From Telmatactis stephensoni (lineage: Eukaryota; Cnidaria; Anthozoa; Actiniaria; Isophelliidae): 64,000 bases of DNA. A program made the position numbers and the translations under genes. Positions 23,995 to 37,598 of the stretch are shown here, in pieces. The stretch's first letter is position 1. Each line of letters opens with the position of its first letter. The DNA is taken from NCBI GenBank assembly GCA_029948255.1, contig JALIZF010001493.1, forward strand, positions 62,001 through 126,000, in the 5' to 3' direction. The notes beneath the pieces are model-generated. The model was not told the origin of the DNA and ran no database searches. It saw only the letters and a list, made by a program, of their open reading frames with translations.

Positions 23995-26640
23995 TTACAT
24001 AGAGACCATAATCTCTCATAAATTTACTAATTGGGACGTGATAAAACCAATGTTACACAGGGACCATTATCAGCCATATAATACAAAAGGAAACATAATA
24101 AAACCAATTTTACACTAGGACCATAATCTCCCATATAAAAATGGGAGATTACACTGGGACCATTATCTGCCACTATAATACTAAATGGGACATGAGAAAA
24201 AAATGGTACACCGGAACCATAATCGACTATTATATTACTAACAATCTTGCACAGGGACCATAATCTGACATATAAAACTAATAAGGACAGTGATAAAACT
24301 AAATTTACACAAGGACCATAATCTGACATATAACACTAATGGGGACAATGCTAATCTTACACAAGGAAAATAATGTCCCATATAATAATAATGAGTAAAC
24401 TTACACAGGGAACATATTCTTCTCTATAATACTAATAGGACATTACGAAACCAATCTCACAAAGGGACCATGATCTGCAATATAATACTAATTGGTAAAA
24501 TGATAAAACCAATCTTACACTGTGACCATTTTCCATATAATACAAATGGGTACATGATAAAACCAGGGACCATATTCTGACATATAATACTAATGGAGAC
24601 AATGAGATACACTGGGACCATAATCTACCATATAATACAAATATGGGTATATGAAAAAACCAGTCTTATACTGAGACGATAGCTGCCACTATAATACTAA
24701 TGGGGACATAATGAAAAAAATCTTACACACGGACCATAATCTGACATAAAATACTAATAAGGTCAGTTATAAAACCTAATTTACACCGGGACCATAATCT
24801 GCCTTATAATATTAATGAGGACAATGATAAAACAAATCTTACACAAGGACCATAATCTCCCATATAATAATAATGGCTAAATGATAAAGCGTATCTTACA
24901 CTGGGACCATTACCTGCCATGTTTTGATATTACTAATGGGGACTTGATACAAACAATCTCACATTAGGACCATAATTTCCTGGCCTAGAATACTAATAAA
25001 GACGATGATAAAGCCAATGATATACGAGGACGATATAATCTTTCATATATCTACTAATGGGGACACGAGAAAACCAATCTTACACAGGGACCATAATCAG
25101 CCATATCAATAATACTAATTGGGACATGATAAAAACAATCTTAAACTGGGAGCATGTGTTTCCATACAATACTATTGGGGACGTGATAAAACTAATGTGA
25201 CACAGAACCATAATCTGCCATCTATTTACTAATGGGAACATGAGAGCACTGATCTTACACAGGGACCATAGTCCTCATTATAATGCAAATGGGTACATGA
25301 TAAAACCAGTGACCATAATCTGACATATAATACTAATGGAGACAATGATAAAACCAATCTTACACAAGGACAATAATCTTCCATATAATAATAATGGGTA
25401 AATGATAAAACGTAACCTACACAGGAACCATATTCTTCTATATAATACTAATGGGACATCACAAAACCAATCTCTCAAAGGGACCATAATCTGCCGCATA
25501 TAATACTAATTCGAAAAATGGTAAAACCAATCTCTCATTGATCATTTTCTGTAATTTTAATAAAAATGGGGACAAGATATAACAAATGTTACACAGGGAC
25601 CATAATCAGCCATATAATATAAATGCTGACTCGATAAAGTCAATCTCACACTAGGATCATAATCTGCTGGCCTAGAATACTGATGAAGACAATGATAAAG
25701 CCAATTTTACACAAGGACCATAATCTGACATATATTTACTAATGGGGACTCGAGAAAACAGTTATTACACGGGGACCAAAATCTACCATATAATACTAAT
25801 GGGGACATGATAAAAAGGGACCATAATCTGCCAGTATATTGCTAATGGGGACATAATAAAAATAATCTTACACTTGGACCATAATCTGCCATATAATAAC
25901 TAATGGAGACATGATAAAAAGGGACGATAATCTGCCATTATATTACTAATGGGGCCATAATAAAAATAATCTTACACTTGGAACATAATCTGCAATATAA
26001 TAACTAATGGCAATATGATAAAAAGGGACGATAATCTGCAATTATAATACTAATGGGGAAATAATAAAAATAATCTTACACTTGGACCATAATCTGCCAT
26101 ATAATAAATAATGGGAACATGATAAAAAGGGACGATAATCTGCCATTATATTACTAATGGGGAAATAATAAAAATAATCTTACACTTGGACCATAATCTG
26201 CCATATAATAAATAATGGGAACATGATAAAAAGGGACGATAATCTGCAATTATATTATTAATTGGGACATTAGAATAATAATCTTACACTTGGATCATAA
26301 TCTGCCATATAATAACTAATGGGAACATGATAAAAATTGAAGATAATCTGCCATTATATTACTAAAGGGGACATAACAAAACTAATCTTATACTTGGACC
26401 ATAATCTGCCATATTATACTAATGGGGACGTGATAAAAGTAATCTGACACAGAAGCACAATCTGCCATCTTTTTACTAATGGGGACATGAGAGCACTTAT
26501 CACACACTGGGACCATAATCTCCCATATAATACTAATGGGGACATAATAAAAAACAATCTTACAGGGGGACCATAATCTGCCATTATGTTACTTATGGGG
26601 ACATAATAAAAACAATCTTATACTGGGACCCTGACATATA
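23995..26640 (-). repeat. Satellite A, minus-oriented block 1
   Basis: About 46 copies in reverse orientation (AACCAATCTTACACAGGGAC, CATAATCTGCCATATAATAC, TAATGGGGACATGATAAA). Higher-order pairing is visible at 25800-26400: two unit variants alternate, one with AAAAAGGGACGATAATC and one with AATAATCTTACACTTGGACC, giving a dimer of about 115 bases. Confidence 0.9.
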
Positions 26641-26936
26641 TGTATAGTATAAAGAACGAGAGAGAGTGTTTTATCGGATATAAAGATCTGAGGCGTACGC
26701 GAGGATCTTTATACCGATAAAGCACGATCTCGAGTTCTTTATACGGCTTCAAAAACTCCAACACATATTTAAGTTGTTCTGCAAAAGAAAATCAAAAATA
26801 TCTTCATTCATCTCAGAGAAAATCGAGGTTAGAATTGATGTAAATTAGGACGAATCTTTATCACAGTATAAAGATACTGGTCACGGTCGCGATTTTCATT
26901 GTGTTTGCCTGATGAATTATTAATGAGTTTTTGAAA
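26641..26936. mobile_element. Insertion of about 295 bp with a 5' hairpin, in satellite A
   Basis: The satellite stops at TGACATATA and resumes at TACTAATAAAGACAATG. The insert opens with a hairpin: GTATAAAGAACGAGAGAG at about 26649 pairs with a complementary CTCGAGTTCTTTATAC ending near 26744. It is otherwise non-coding. SINE- or MITE-like; the class is unassigned. Confidence 0.65.
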
Positions 26937-29900
26937 GTACTAATAAAGACAATGATAAAACCTAACTTACATAGGGACCATATTTCCTGGCCTACAATAC
27001 TAAGGAAGACAATGATAAAGTCAATCTTACACAAGGACCATATAATCTTTCATATATCTCCTAATGGGGACACGAGAAAACCAATCTTACACAGGGACCA
27101 TAATCAGCCATATCGATAACACTAATTGGAACATGATAAAACTAATCTTAAACTTGGAGCATATGTTTCCATACAATACTATTGGGGACGTGATAAAAGT
27201 AATGTGACACAGAACCATAATCTGCCATCTATTTACTAATGGGAACATGAGAGCACTGATCTTACACAGGAACCATAATCTTCCATATAAGACAAATAGA
27301 TAGATGATAAAACCAGGGACCATATTATGACATATAATACTAATGGCGACAATGATAAAACCAATCTTACACTGGGACCATAATCTACCTGATAATACAA
27401 TGGGTATATGAAAAAACCAGTCTTACACTGGGACCGTTAGCTGCCACTATAATACTAATGGGGACATGTTAAAACCAATGTTACACAGCGACCATAATCG
27501 GCTATTATATTACTTATGGGGACATAATGAAAACAATCTTACACACGGACCATAATCTTACATATAAAACTAATAAGGATCGTTATAAAACCTAATTTAC
27601 ACCGGGACCATAATCTGCCATATAATAATAATGGGTAAATGACAAAGCGTATCTTACACTGGGACTATTATCTGCCATGATATCACAAATGGGGACTTGA
27701 TAAAAAAATCTCACACTAGGACCATAATGTGCAGACGTAGAATACTAATAAAGACAATGATAAAGCCAATCTTATACAAGGACCATATAATCTTTCATAT
27801 ATCTACTAATGGGGACACGAGAAAACCAATCTTACACTTGGACCATAATCTGCCATACTATACTAATGGGGACGTGATCAAAGTAATCTACAACAGAACC
27901 ACAATCTGCCATCTTTTTACTAATGGGGACATGAGAGCACTAATCGTACACTGGAACCATAATCTCCCATATAATACTAATGGGGACATAATTAAAACAA
28001 TCTTACACTGTGAACCTGACATATACAATACTAATAAGGACAATGATAAAACCTAACTTACATAGGAACCATATTCTTGCATATAATACTAATGGGGACA
28101 TGATAAAACCAATCTACACAGGGACCATAACCTGCCATATAATACTAATTGGGATAAAAGCAATCTTACACAACGACCATATATAATCAACCATATAATA
28201 ATAATGGGTAAATGATAAAGCGTATCTTACACTGGGACTATCATATTACTAATGGGGACTTGATAAAATCAATCTCACACTAGGACCATAATTTCCTGGC
28301 CTAGAATACTAATGAAGACAATAATAAAGTCAATCTTACACAAGGACCATAATCTGTCATTTATCTACTAATGGGGACACGAGAAAACCAATCTTACACA
28401 GGGACCAAAATCAGCCATATCGATAACACTAATTGGGACATGATAAAACTAATCTCAAAGTTGGAGCATATGTTTCCATACAATACTATTGGGGACGTGA
28501 TAAAAACAATCTGACACAGAACCAAAATCTGCCATCTATTTAGTAATGGGAACATGAGAGCACTGATCTTACACAGGGACCATAGTCTTCATTATAATGC
28601 AAATGGGTACATGATAAAACCAGGGACCATATTCTGACATAATAATAATAATGGCGACATAATAAAACCAACCTTACACTGGGACCATATTCTGACATAT
28701 AATACTAATGGAGACAATGAGATACACTGGGACCATAATCTACCATATAATACAAATGGGTATATGAAAAAACCAGTCTTACACTAGGACCGTTAGCTGC
28801 CACTATAATACTAATGGGGACATAATGTAAACAATCTTACACCAGGACCATAATCTGCCATATAATATTAATGGGGACAATGATAAAACAAATCTTACAC
28901 AAGGACCATAATCTTCCATATAATAATAATGGGTAAATGATAAAGCGTATCTTACACTGGGACTATAACCTGCCATGTTTTGATATTACTAATGGGGACT
29001 TGATAAAAACAATCCCATAATTTCCTGGTCTAGAATACTAATAAAGACGATGATAAAGCCAATGATATACGAGGACGATATAATCTTTCATATATCTACT
29101 AATGGGGACACGAGAAAACCAATCTTACACAGGGACCATAATCAGCCATATCGATAATACTAATTGGGACATGATAAAACCAATCTTAAACTGGGAGCAT
29201 ATGTTTCCATAAAATACTATTGGGGACGTGGTAAAGCTAATCTGACACAGAACCATAATCTGCCATCTATTTACTAATGGGAACATGAGAGCACTGATCT
29301 TACACAGGGACCATAATCTTCATTATAATGCAAATGGGTACATGATAAAACCAATCTTACACAAGGACAATAATCTTCCATATAATAATAATGGGTAAAT
29401 GATAAAACGTAACCTACACAGGAACCATATTCTTCTATATAATACTAATGGGACATCACAAAACCAATCTCACAAAGGGACCATAATCTGCCCAATCTTA
29501 AACTGGGAGCATATGTTTCCATAAAATACTATTGGGGACGTGGTAAAGCTAATCTGACACAGAACCATAATCTGCCATCTATTTACTAATGGGAACATGA
29601 GAGCACTGATCTTACACAGGGACCATAATCTGACATATAATACTAATGGAGACAATGATAAAACCAATCTTACACAAGGACAATAATCTTCCATATAATA
29701 ATAATGGGTAAATGATAAAACGTAACCTACACAGGAACCATATTCTTCTATATAATACTAATGGGACATCACAAAACCAATCTCTCAAAGGGACCATAAT
29801 CTGCCGCATATAATACTAATTCGAAAAATGGTAAAACCAATCTCTCATTGATCATTTTCTGTAATTTTAATAAAAATGGGGACAAGATATAACAAATGTT

Positions 29901-30525
29901 ACACAGGGACCATAATCAGCCATATAATATAAATGCTGACTCGATAAAGTCAATCTCACACTAGGATCATAATCTGCTGGCCTAGAATACTGATGAAGAC
30001 AATGATAAAGCCAATTTTACACAAGGACCATAATCTGACATATATTTACTAATGGGGACTCGAGAAAACAGTTATTACACGGGGACCAAAATCTACCATA
30101 TAATACTAATGGGGACATGATAAAAAGGGACCATAATCTGCCAGTATATTGCTAATGGGGACATAATAAAAATAATCTTACACTTGGACCATAATCTGCC
30201 ATATAATAACTAATGGAGACATGATAAAAAGGGACGATAATCTGCCATTATATTACTAATGGGGAAATAATAAGAATAATCTTACACTTGGAACATAATC
30301 TGCCATATAATAACTAATGGGAACATGATAAAAAGGGACGATAATCTGCAATTATATTGTTAATGGGGACATTAGAAAAATAATCTTACACTTGGACCAT
30401 AATCTGCCATATAATAACTAATGGGGACATGATAAAAAGGGACGATAATCTGCAATTATATTATTAATGGGGACATTAGAAAAATAATCTTACACTTGGA
30501 CCATAATCTGCCATATAATAACTAA
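26937..30525 (-). repeat. Satellite A, minus-oriented block 2
   Basis: About 62 further reverse copies. Large stretches repeat those of block 1, including the unusual variants GGTAAATGATAAAGCGTATC and CCATACAATACTATTGGGGA, which recur in the same order. Amplification therefore occurred in units much longer than one monomer. Confidence 0.9.
29614..30520 (-). repeat. Copy of a roughly 0.9-kb satellite segment also at 25310-26330
   Basis: The order of variant units (ACGTAACCTACACAGGAACC, GGGACATCACAAAACCAATC, TCTCTCATTGATCATTTTCT, AATGCTGACTCGATAAAGTC, GAAAACAGTTATTACACGGG) is the same from about 25310 and from about 29625, with very few differences. A third partial copy lies at 29340-29490. 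Confidence 0.85.
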
Positions 30526-31275
30526 TTGCTGTATCGCTGTATCGCTGTATTGCTGTATTGCTGTATTGCTGTATCGCTGTATCGCTGTATTGCTGTATCG
30601 CTGTATTGCTGTATCGGTGTATTGCTGTATCGTTGTATTGCTGTATCGCTGCATTGCTGTATCGTTGTATTGCTGTATCACTGTATCGCTGTATCACTGT
30701 ATTGCTGTATCACTGTATCGCTGTATCACTGTATTGCTGTATCGGTGTATCGCTGTATTGCTGTATCGTTGTATTGCTGTATTGCTGTATCGTTGTATTG
30801 CTGTATCGCTGTATCGCTGTATTGCTGTATCGCTGTATTGCTGTATCGTTGTATTGCTGTATCTGCTGTATTGCTGTATTGCTGTATCGCTGTATTGCTG
30901 TATCGCTGTATCGCTGTATTGCTGTATTTCGCTGTATCACTGTATTGCTGTATCGGTGTATCGCTGTATCACTGTATCACTGTATCGCTGTATTGCTGTA
31001 TCGTTGTATCGCTGTATCTTTGTATTGCTGTATCGGTGTATTGATGTATCGCTGTATTGTATTACTGTATCGTTGTATTGCTGTATTGTATCAGTACTGT
31101 ATCGCTGTATTACTGTATCGCTGTATCGTTGTATTGCTGTTTTGCTGTATTGTATTACTGTATCGCTGTATTACTGTATCGCTGTATTGTTGTATTGCTG
31201 TATCGGTGTATTGCTGTATGGCTGTATCTTTGTATTGCTGTATTGCTGTACCGTTGTATCGCTGTATCGTATTGC
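30526..31275 (+). repeat. 10-bp minisatellite TGTATYGCTG, about 75 copies
   Basis: Variants TGTATCGCTG, TGTATTGCTG and TGTATCGTTG follow one another with occasional breaks. The decamer has no stop in any frame, so all three plus frames stay open over much of the array. The resulting Cys/Tyr/Ile/Val-rich peptides are artefacts of the repeat. The array starts exactly where satellite A ends. Confidence 0.95.
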
Positions 31276-31914
31276 TGTATCGTTTACCTCGAAAAGAGAA
31301 TAATTTTACCGTTGCCCCATTTACGTTATACTTCAAGAAAAATAAAAAGGGACAGCAACTAGAATAAACTCTATGCTTCCCACATGCATGCATGCATTGC
31401 CGTAGCTATGTATCGTTGTATCGCGATACGAGAAACAATACAACCAAATTTTATGGCGCAAAACATATCTAATTTAGTTTAGTTAAATCTACTTCCGGTG
31501 TGTTACATCAAAGTGAGGCTGGACGAATTGTCATTTCCTTGACCCCCATCTAAGGGAAACTTTTCCCGCCTTTGGGCTCACTTGGCAGATTTGGTTTTTA
31601 ACAAAGTCCACCCTCCTCCTCCCCAGGCCTTGCCTCATTTTATGTGATCTCTGGCGGTTCTGGTCCTCACCTTCGCTCAGGGCAGCAACATGCATTGTTA
31701 TTATTATTGTAACTTTACCTTACTATATTGTATGTTGTGTTTATTGTTGGTTAATAAAGAGTGGCTATGTCATTGACATCTATAGCAGCTTCGCGAACAA
31801 GCTCAGCACATATTGCATTGGTGTTTTAAGCCATAAAAACACTTACGACAATGATTAATAAAGAAATAGGTAAAATAAATTGAGTAAAAATGAACTAGCA
31901 TAGCCGAGGGAAAA
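31276..31914. other. Unassigned non-coding DNA
   Basis: About 640 bases with no supported gene. A CATG run (CATGCATGCATGCAT) lies at about 31383-31398 and a TTATTATTATTG patch at about 31699. A polyadenylation-type AATAAA is at about 31755, possibly the end of an old retroelement. Confidence 0.4.
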
Positions 31915-31972
31915 ACATAAAAGCAATCTTACACTGGGACCATAATCTGACATATACAATACTATAACTAGA
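31915..31972 (-). repeat. Isolated satellite A unit
   Basis: One minus-oriented unit (GCAATCTTACACTGGGACCA) flanked by unrelated DNA, so the array once extended this far or was split by insertions. Confidence 0.75.
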
Positions 31973-32298
31973 CGCACAATGGTGCGTTTACTCGTGCCCT
32001 GCCCAAGGATTGAGCCCAGAGTGGAATACAGCTTGGGATACAAGTCTTGTGGTCTTACATAAGCTACATGCAGCTTAGATGCAGCCTGATTGAACAAATC
32101 ACAACTGCACTATTCTGACCGTAATGCTGGAGAACCAAAAACAAAGGCAGAAAATAATAGCTTTGAAGTAGAATATCAAAATATTTTCTTAATTCCAGAA
32201 GCGATTGAAATGAGTTTTCAACTCAAAACATGATCGCGTTGGCAAAGAAAACCATTTTGAAGTCGCTTCCTCTGTCCCTGTCTTGATCAACCAATCAA
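31973..32298. other. Unassigned sequence 5' of the LTR element
   Basis: About 325 bases without a supported gene or repeat. It forms the left flank of the LTR retrotransposon. Confidence 0.4.
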
Positions 32299-32459
32299 CG
32301 CCAGCAGGCACTACGCGCCTGCGGACATAATGTTATGCGCGCGCATATGCGAGTAACACCTGTCTTTTAATTGTAGCTTCTCGTGTCCACCATTTTGTAA
32401 ACACGTTGTTCAGTTATAAAGCTGTTGTTTCGTTACGTTGTTCGACTCATTTACTGGCG
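32299..32459 (+). repeat. 5' LTR (161 bp)
   Basis: It matches the 3' LTR over its whole length with scattered substitutions (for example CGCGCCTGCGG against CGCACCTGTGG). It includes CAGTTATAAAGCTG, a possible TATA-type promoter element. Confidence 0.9.
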
Positions 32460-32613
32460 TGGTGGCAGCGAACTGAAGAATCCACGACTACCAAACTAAA
32501 TACAGTCAACAAGAAGCAAAGGTCTCGTAACGAGCCAACCTAAAGGCGGTTGGAGCAAGAATAGCAACGAACAACCGAAGCTAAGTATATTCTCTTTGTT
32601 TACACGACGAAAA

Positions 32614-33528
32614 ATGAAAATGACGACAACACGAGCCCCAAAACAATGGTCCTTGACCAAAACAGAAACGATAACTTCATTTGAAGCATGGAGACAAAAC
32701 CTACAGTACACTTCATCCCTTGATCCCAATTTCGCCCCCTTTCTGAGTGATACTGTGACATGGCAAAAGAAGTCGCAAGGTCACCTCCGAGGCTTCATTG
32801 ACGATGGCGAGGATATCCCTACCGCTCGACGACGCTCAGCACAACAAAAGTGTACACACCTCGAACTAATGCTGGGACCGATAGCTAATTATTGTCCCAT
32901 TATATCTAGAAACACCATCGTCAAGAATTCAACGTCAATTAATTCCATCTGGCAAAGCATTCATATGCACTTTGGGTTCCAATCAACCGGGGCCCATTTC
33001 ATTGATTTTAATAGTATTAAATTGGAGCACGACGAACGCCCAGAAGACCTCTTTCAGCGCCTAATGTCATTTGTCGAAGACAATCTTATTGCCAACAGCA
33101 ACATAACCCATCACGGCGACGTAATCGACACTGATGAAGAACTGACCCCCACCCTTGAGAACATGATTGTCCTTACCTGGTTGAGACTGATCCACACAGA
33201 CCTACCAAACTTAGTCAAACAAAGATACGGGACCGAATTACGTTCCAGAACCCTAGCATCTCTAAAACCGGAAATCTCCCAGGCATTGGAATCATTGCTT
33301 GATGAGCTACGCTCTACTGCTGACTCAAAAGTACTGCGTACCGCCATGTCAAGATTTAAGTTCCCATCACCACGAGACCATTCCAAACAACCTACCACCA
33401 ACCGCCCAACAGTCACTAGGCGTCCAAAGATATGCCTACTTTGTAAGGAGGCAGGCCATGTAGATCAACATCATTATCTCAGCAAGTGCACCTTTTTTAC
33501 CTCCAGAGGACCGCCCTTACCTCACTAA
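32614..33528 (+). pseudogene. gag-like region with a zinc knuckle
   Basis: The ATG at 32614 ([12 protein letters not shown]) follows the leader. About 300 residues are open. The N-terminal half has [10 protein letters not shown] and a long helical stretch including [10 protein letters not shown] and [17 protein letters not shown], typical of retrotransposon capsid-like Gag. Near the end is a [19 protein letters not shown] motif (C-x2-C-x4-H then a late Cys), an atypical knuckle. At a run of six T (33491-33496) the coding character passes into the +1 frame, and the gag frame meets a stop at 33526. A T insertion in the run is the likely cause; +1 recoding is possible but less likely given the other breaks. 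Confidence 0.8.
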
Positions 33529-36500
33529 GACGAGGTCAACAACAATCGTCAACAAGAACGACAGTGACAGCGAAGACGATTTCTCTTGTGACACTCCAAT
33601 TGATGAAACAACCTACGAAGCTCACACACGGGCCATATCACGGCGTGTAAGCACCAGGAAATCCCCTCAACTCAAAGAGTTCTACAGACAGCAACCAGTG
33701 AAGCTAACTCTTGATACCGGTGCATGATTAAAGCGTCCCTCACCCGTTCTCTTGGACTCACTGTTGACAAATCTTCACAGAAAGCATTACAAGCAGACGG
33801 AACAACTCCACTCATCGTCATTGGCGAAGTACATGTGTCTCTCTCGCACGCCAACAAGCAACTCGTACTCGATGCACTTGTTGTCGAAGATTTAGACGTC
33901 GACGTCTTAGCAGGAATACCCTTCCTTATTACAAACGACATCTCGGTACGTCCTGCCACCCAGCAAATAACAATTCACGGCTCAGAAACTATCAGGTACT
34001 GCGCTGATGACAACCAAAACGCAGAAACACATACTTTCCAAGCAACTACCTCATATGTACTGAGATCATCATCACCCACCACAGTCATCTGGCTCGGTGA
34101 TTACCTAGAAGTAGATGTTCCCACAGAGCTTGGATCTGACTCCACTATTGCCATCGAACCAAGATATGAAAACGTCTCCAAGAGATCGTCGGACGTCAAC
34201 AAGTCCTGGCCCCAACCACAAATTATTGATACAGTTGGCGGCAAAGTTCGTCTAACCAACACCACAACGGAGCCACATACAATTCACCGACATGAACACA
34301 TTTTCTTGGCACGCCCCACAACTACAAACCACCCTACACCAACAATGTCACAGCCAGATCTCCCACCATCCTCAAAGGGGACTAAACCTGTCCAACCATT
34401 TTCATCGAGTGTAAGCCTGGACCCTGATCACCTCCTTCCCGACGACATCCGAAGTCAGTTTCAACAGACGTTACACAAGTTTGATGAAGTCTTCAAGACC
34501 GATCTTCCAGGATATAATGGCGCTGCTGGTCCCATACAAGCTCATGTCAACATTGGACCCGTTGAACCCCCACAAAGAAAAGGGCGCCTACCTCAATATT
34601 CACGAAACCAACTCACTGAGCTACAAGAGAAGTTCGATGAACTAGAAAAGGCAGACGTCTTCAAGAAACCCGAAGATATTGGCGTTTCAGTTGAATACCT
34701 TAACCCGTCTTTTCTCGTTAAGAAACCATCGGGAGGTCACCGACTTGTCACCGCGTTTGAGGACGTTGGTCGATACAGTAAACCGCAACCATCACTTATG
34801 CCTGATGATGATTCTACTCTCCGTACCATCGCACCATGGAAGTACCTCATCAAGTCTGACCTCTCCCGCGCTTTCTACCAGATTCCCTTATCAAAACCCT
34901 CAATGAAGTACTGCAGGGTCGCCACTCCTTTCCGCGTTATCCGCGTTTACAACCGATCGGCCATGGGAATGCCTGGTTCTAAGACGGCTTTGGAAGAGAT
35001 GATGTGTAGGGTACTCGGCGAACTTATTCAGGAAGGATATGTCTGCAAAATTGCTGACGACTTATATTGCGGCGGTGAAACACCCGAAGAGCTTCTCCAT
35101 ACTTGGACAAGAGTACTCGAACAACTTGACAAATGTAACCTCAGACTTTCACCTACCAAAACCGTGATCTGTCCAAAATCTACCATCATCCTTGGATGGG
35201 TATGGACCGAAGGCCAATTGTCTGCTAGCCCCCACCACGTGGCCGTTCTCGCTTCCTGTCCTCCGCCCAACACCGTTAAAGGAATGTGCTCCTTTCTCGG
35301 ATCCTACAAAGTCCTCAGCCGTGTGTTGCCAGATTGCTCGTCCCTAATAGATCCACTTGAAAGTTCAATCGCTGGACTACAGTCACAGGACAAGTTCACC
35401 TTAAGCGACGATGTCCTTCACAATTTTCAAATCCTGCAACAAGCACTCAAGACAACTAAAGCCATTACGTTACCCCGACCAACCTACACCCTGTGGATAG
35501 TAACTGACGGATCAGTGAAGAAACACGGTCTTGGAGCCACGCTGTACGTTTTACGGGAGAAACGTCTCTACCTTGCTGGCTTCTTTAGTGCAAAACTACG
35601 CAAACATCAAGTTACCTGGCTGCCTTGCGAAATCGAAGCCCTCAGTATTGCTGCTGCCGTGAAACATTTCAGCCCATATATCATTCAAGCCGAGCACCGT
35701 TCTTATGTCCTCACTGACAGCAAACTGTGTGTACAAGCCATCGACAAGCTTGCACTTGGCGAGTTTTCAGCAAGCCCTCGTGTTACCTCGTTTCTGTCAA
35801 CAGTCAGTAGATTCCAAGTCACCATTCAACACCTGGCTGGTACCGCAAACCTTCCCTCAGATTTTGCAAGTCGAAATGCCCCTGACTGTGAAGCACCTAC
35901 TTGCCAAATATGCTCCTTCATCAAAGAAAGGAAAGACTCTGTTATCCGGGACGTATCCGTTCAGGACACTGTCAATAACACAAAGTCACTGCCATTCACC
36001 ACTAGATCAGCTTGGAGAGAAATACAGAATCAGTGCCCTGACTTACGCCGGGTTCATGCTCACTTGAAACAGGGTACAAGACCATCAAAGAAGTTGACCA
36101 ACATCAAAGATATTTCCAAAGATGGCCTTCTTGTTGTCAGTCGCAACCAACCATTTGCTGGCACTACCGATGTCATAGTTGTCCCGAGATCTGTACTCGA
36201 TGGTCTACTCACAGCTCTTCATATTCGTCTACAACACCCATCTCGTCACCAGCTACAAATGGTTACGCAGAGACACTTTTATGCCCTCGATATGAATGAC
36301 GCCCTGACAAGAGTAACCTCTAACTGCCATACCTGCGCATCCCTTAAGAAGCTTCCAAGCCCTCTGATTAGTCAGACTTCCAGCGACCCACCAGACGCTG
36401 TTGGCATCGCCTTTGCAGCTGATGTGATCAAACGCCAACGGCAGTTGATATTGCTACTTAAGGAGTGTTCAACCTCTTATACCACAACGTGTCTTATCTC

Positions 36501-36621
36501 TGATGAAAAGCACGACACACTACGTGCTGGTCTAACTCGTTTGCTTGTGGAACTCCATCCTATTGATGGCCCCAGATCTATTATCCGTGTCAATCCTGCA
36601 CCAGGCTTCATATCACTCTAG
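33497..36621 (+). pseudogene. pol: protease, reverse transcriptase, RNase H and partial integrase, frameshifted
   Basis: The protease linker and its KLTLDTGA active site are read in one frame to 33724; the frame then shifts (one base missing), and 33724-36621 is open for about 965 residues. Visible in order: the protease remainder (DVDVLAGIPF); RT with VEYLNPSFLVKKPSGGHRLV, KSDLSRAFYQIPL, AMGMPGS and IADDLY (Asp pair at 35056-35061); RNase H with VTDGS, CEIEAL, LTDSKL and SDFASR, giving the D-E-D-D set; and an integrase zinc module (LHIRLQHPS, NCHTCA) with AADVI carrying the first core Asp. The frame stops at 36621 inside the integrase core, just before the palindromic insertion. The domain order and the RT motif favour Ty3/Gypsy (Metaviridae) over BEL/Pao. 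Confidence 0.85.
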
Positions 36622-36632
36622 ATATCACTCAA

Positions 36633-37598
36633 GATTTTAACAAAACTTGCAATTTTATTTTTGAAAATTGGTCAACTTAAATTTGTCCGATCAAAATGAT
36701 TTTCATACAAGGTACTAAGGAGGTATTGAAGATTTGATTAATGTTAATTGTTTTGCTATGACGCGTTGCTATGGTAACGATAACCAAAGATCATTGAATT
36801 CAGTTTTTCTGGAATATCTCCCGTTTTTGATGAGCTCTAGAAAAATGACTATATAGATGTTAAACTCCAATGGCTTGCACAGTTAACCAACTCAAAATCA
36901 GAAAGTTCTATCAGAGGAATTTTGAATAAATCGCGAAAGACTGTTAAATTTGGTGACCCAAATATATAGAATGAAAGAAAATTCTGACTTTCGCAAAATA
37001 ACTTTTAATTGACGTCAAAAGTTGCCAAAAGGCTTTGTTTATTTGTCCTGTGAGCGGCTTTGATGTAAGATGTTCCTTTGAAGAAATAGAATTTTTCTCG
37101 TCAGCTGTACTTACTTTTGAATGAACATTTGACGAGAAAAATTCTCTTTCTTCAAAGGAACATCTTACATCAAAGCCGCTAACAGGACAAATAAACAAAG
37201 CCTTCTGGCAGCTTTTGACGTCAATTAAAAGTTATTTTGCGAAAGTCAGAATTTTTTCTCGCTCTTTATTTTCGAGTCTCAAAAATTAAAACATTTCGTG
37301 ATTTTTTCAAAATTCCTCTGATAAAACTTTCTGATTTTGAGTTGATTAACTGTGCAAGACAGTGAAGTTTAACATATATATGGTTGTTTTTCTAGAGCTC
37401 ATCAAAAACGGGAGATATTCCAGAAAAACTGAATTCAATGATCTTTGTTTATCGTTGCCATAGCAACGCGTCAGGGAAAAATTTTAACATCAGTCAAATC
37501 TTCAATCCCTCTTTAGTACCTTGTGTAAAAATCATTTTGATCGGACAAATTTAAATTGACCAATTTTCAAAAATAAAATTGGAAGTTTTGTTAAAATC
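36633..37598. mobile_element. Palindromic foldback element inside pol, with two X-box motifs
   Basis: GATTTTAACAAAACTT starts the left arm and its complement ends the right arm. The two arms of about 450 bases are nearly complementary, with a short centre at about 37095-37125. Each arm holds an X-box-like palindrome, GTTGCTATGGTAAC (36765-36778) and GTTGCCATAGCAAC (37454-37467). The element lies in the integrase gene, and about 250-300 bases of expected integrase sequence are missing around it. Confidence 0.85.

Noticed and set aside
23995..30525. CRISPR-like array
   Set aside because: Units of about 57 bp are contiguous and degenerate, without unique spacers, in eukaryotic intron-bearing DNA.
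30526..31367. Several Cys/Tyr-rich open frames over 150 codons
   Set aside because: Translation of the 10-bp repeat in each frame.
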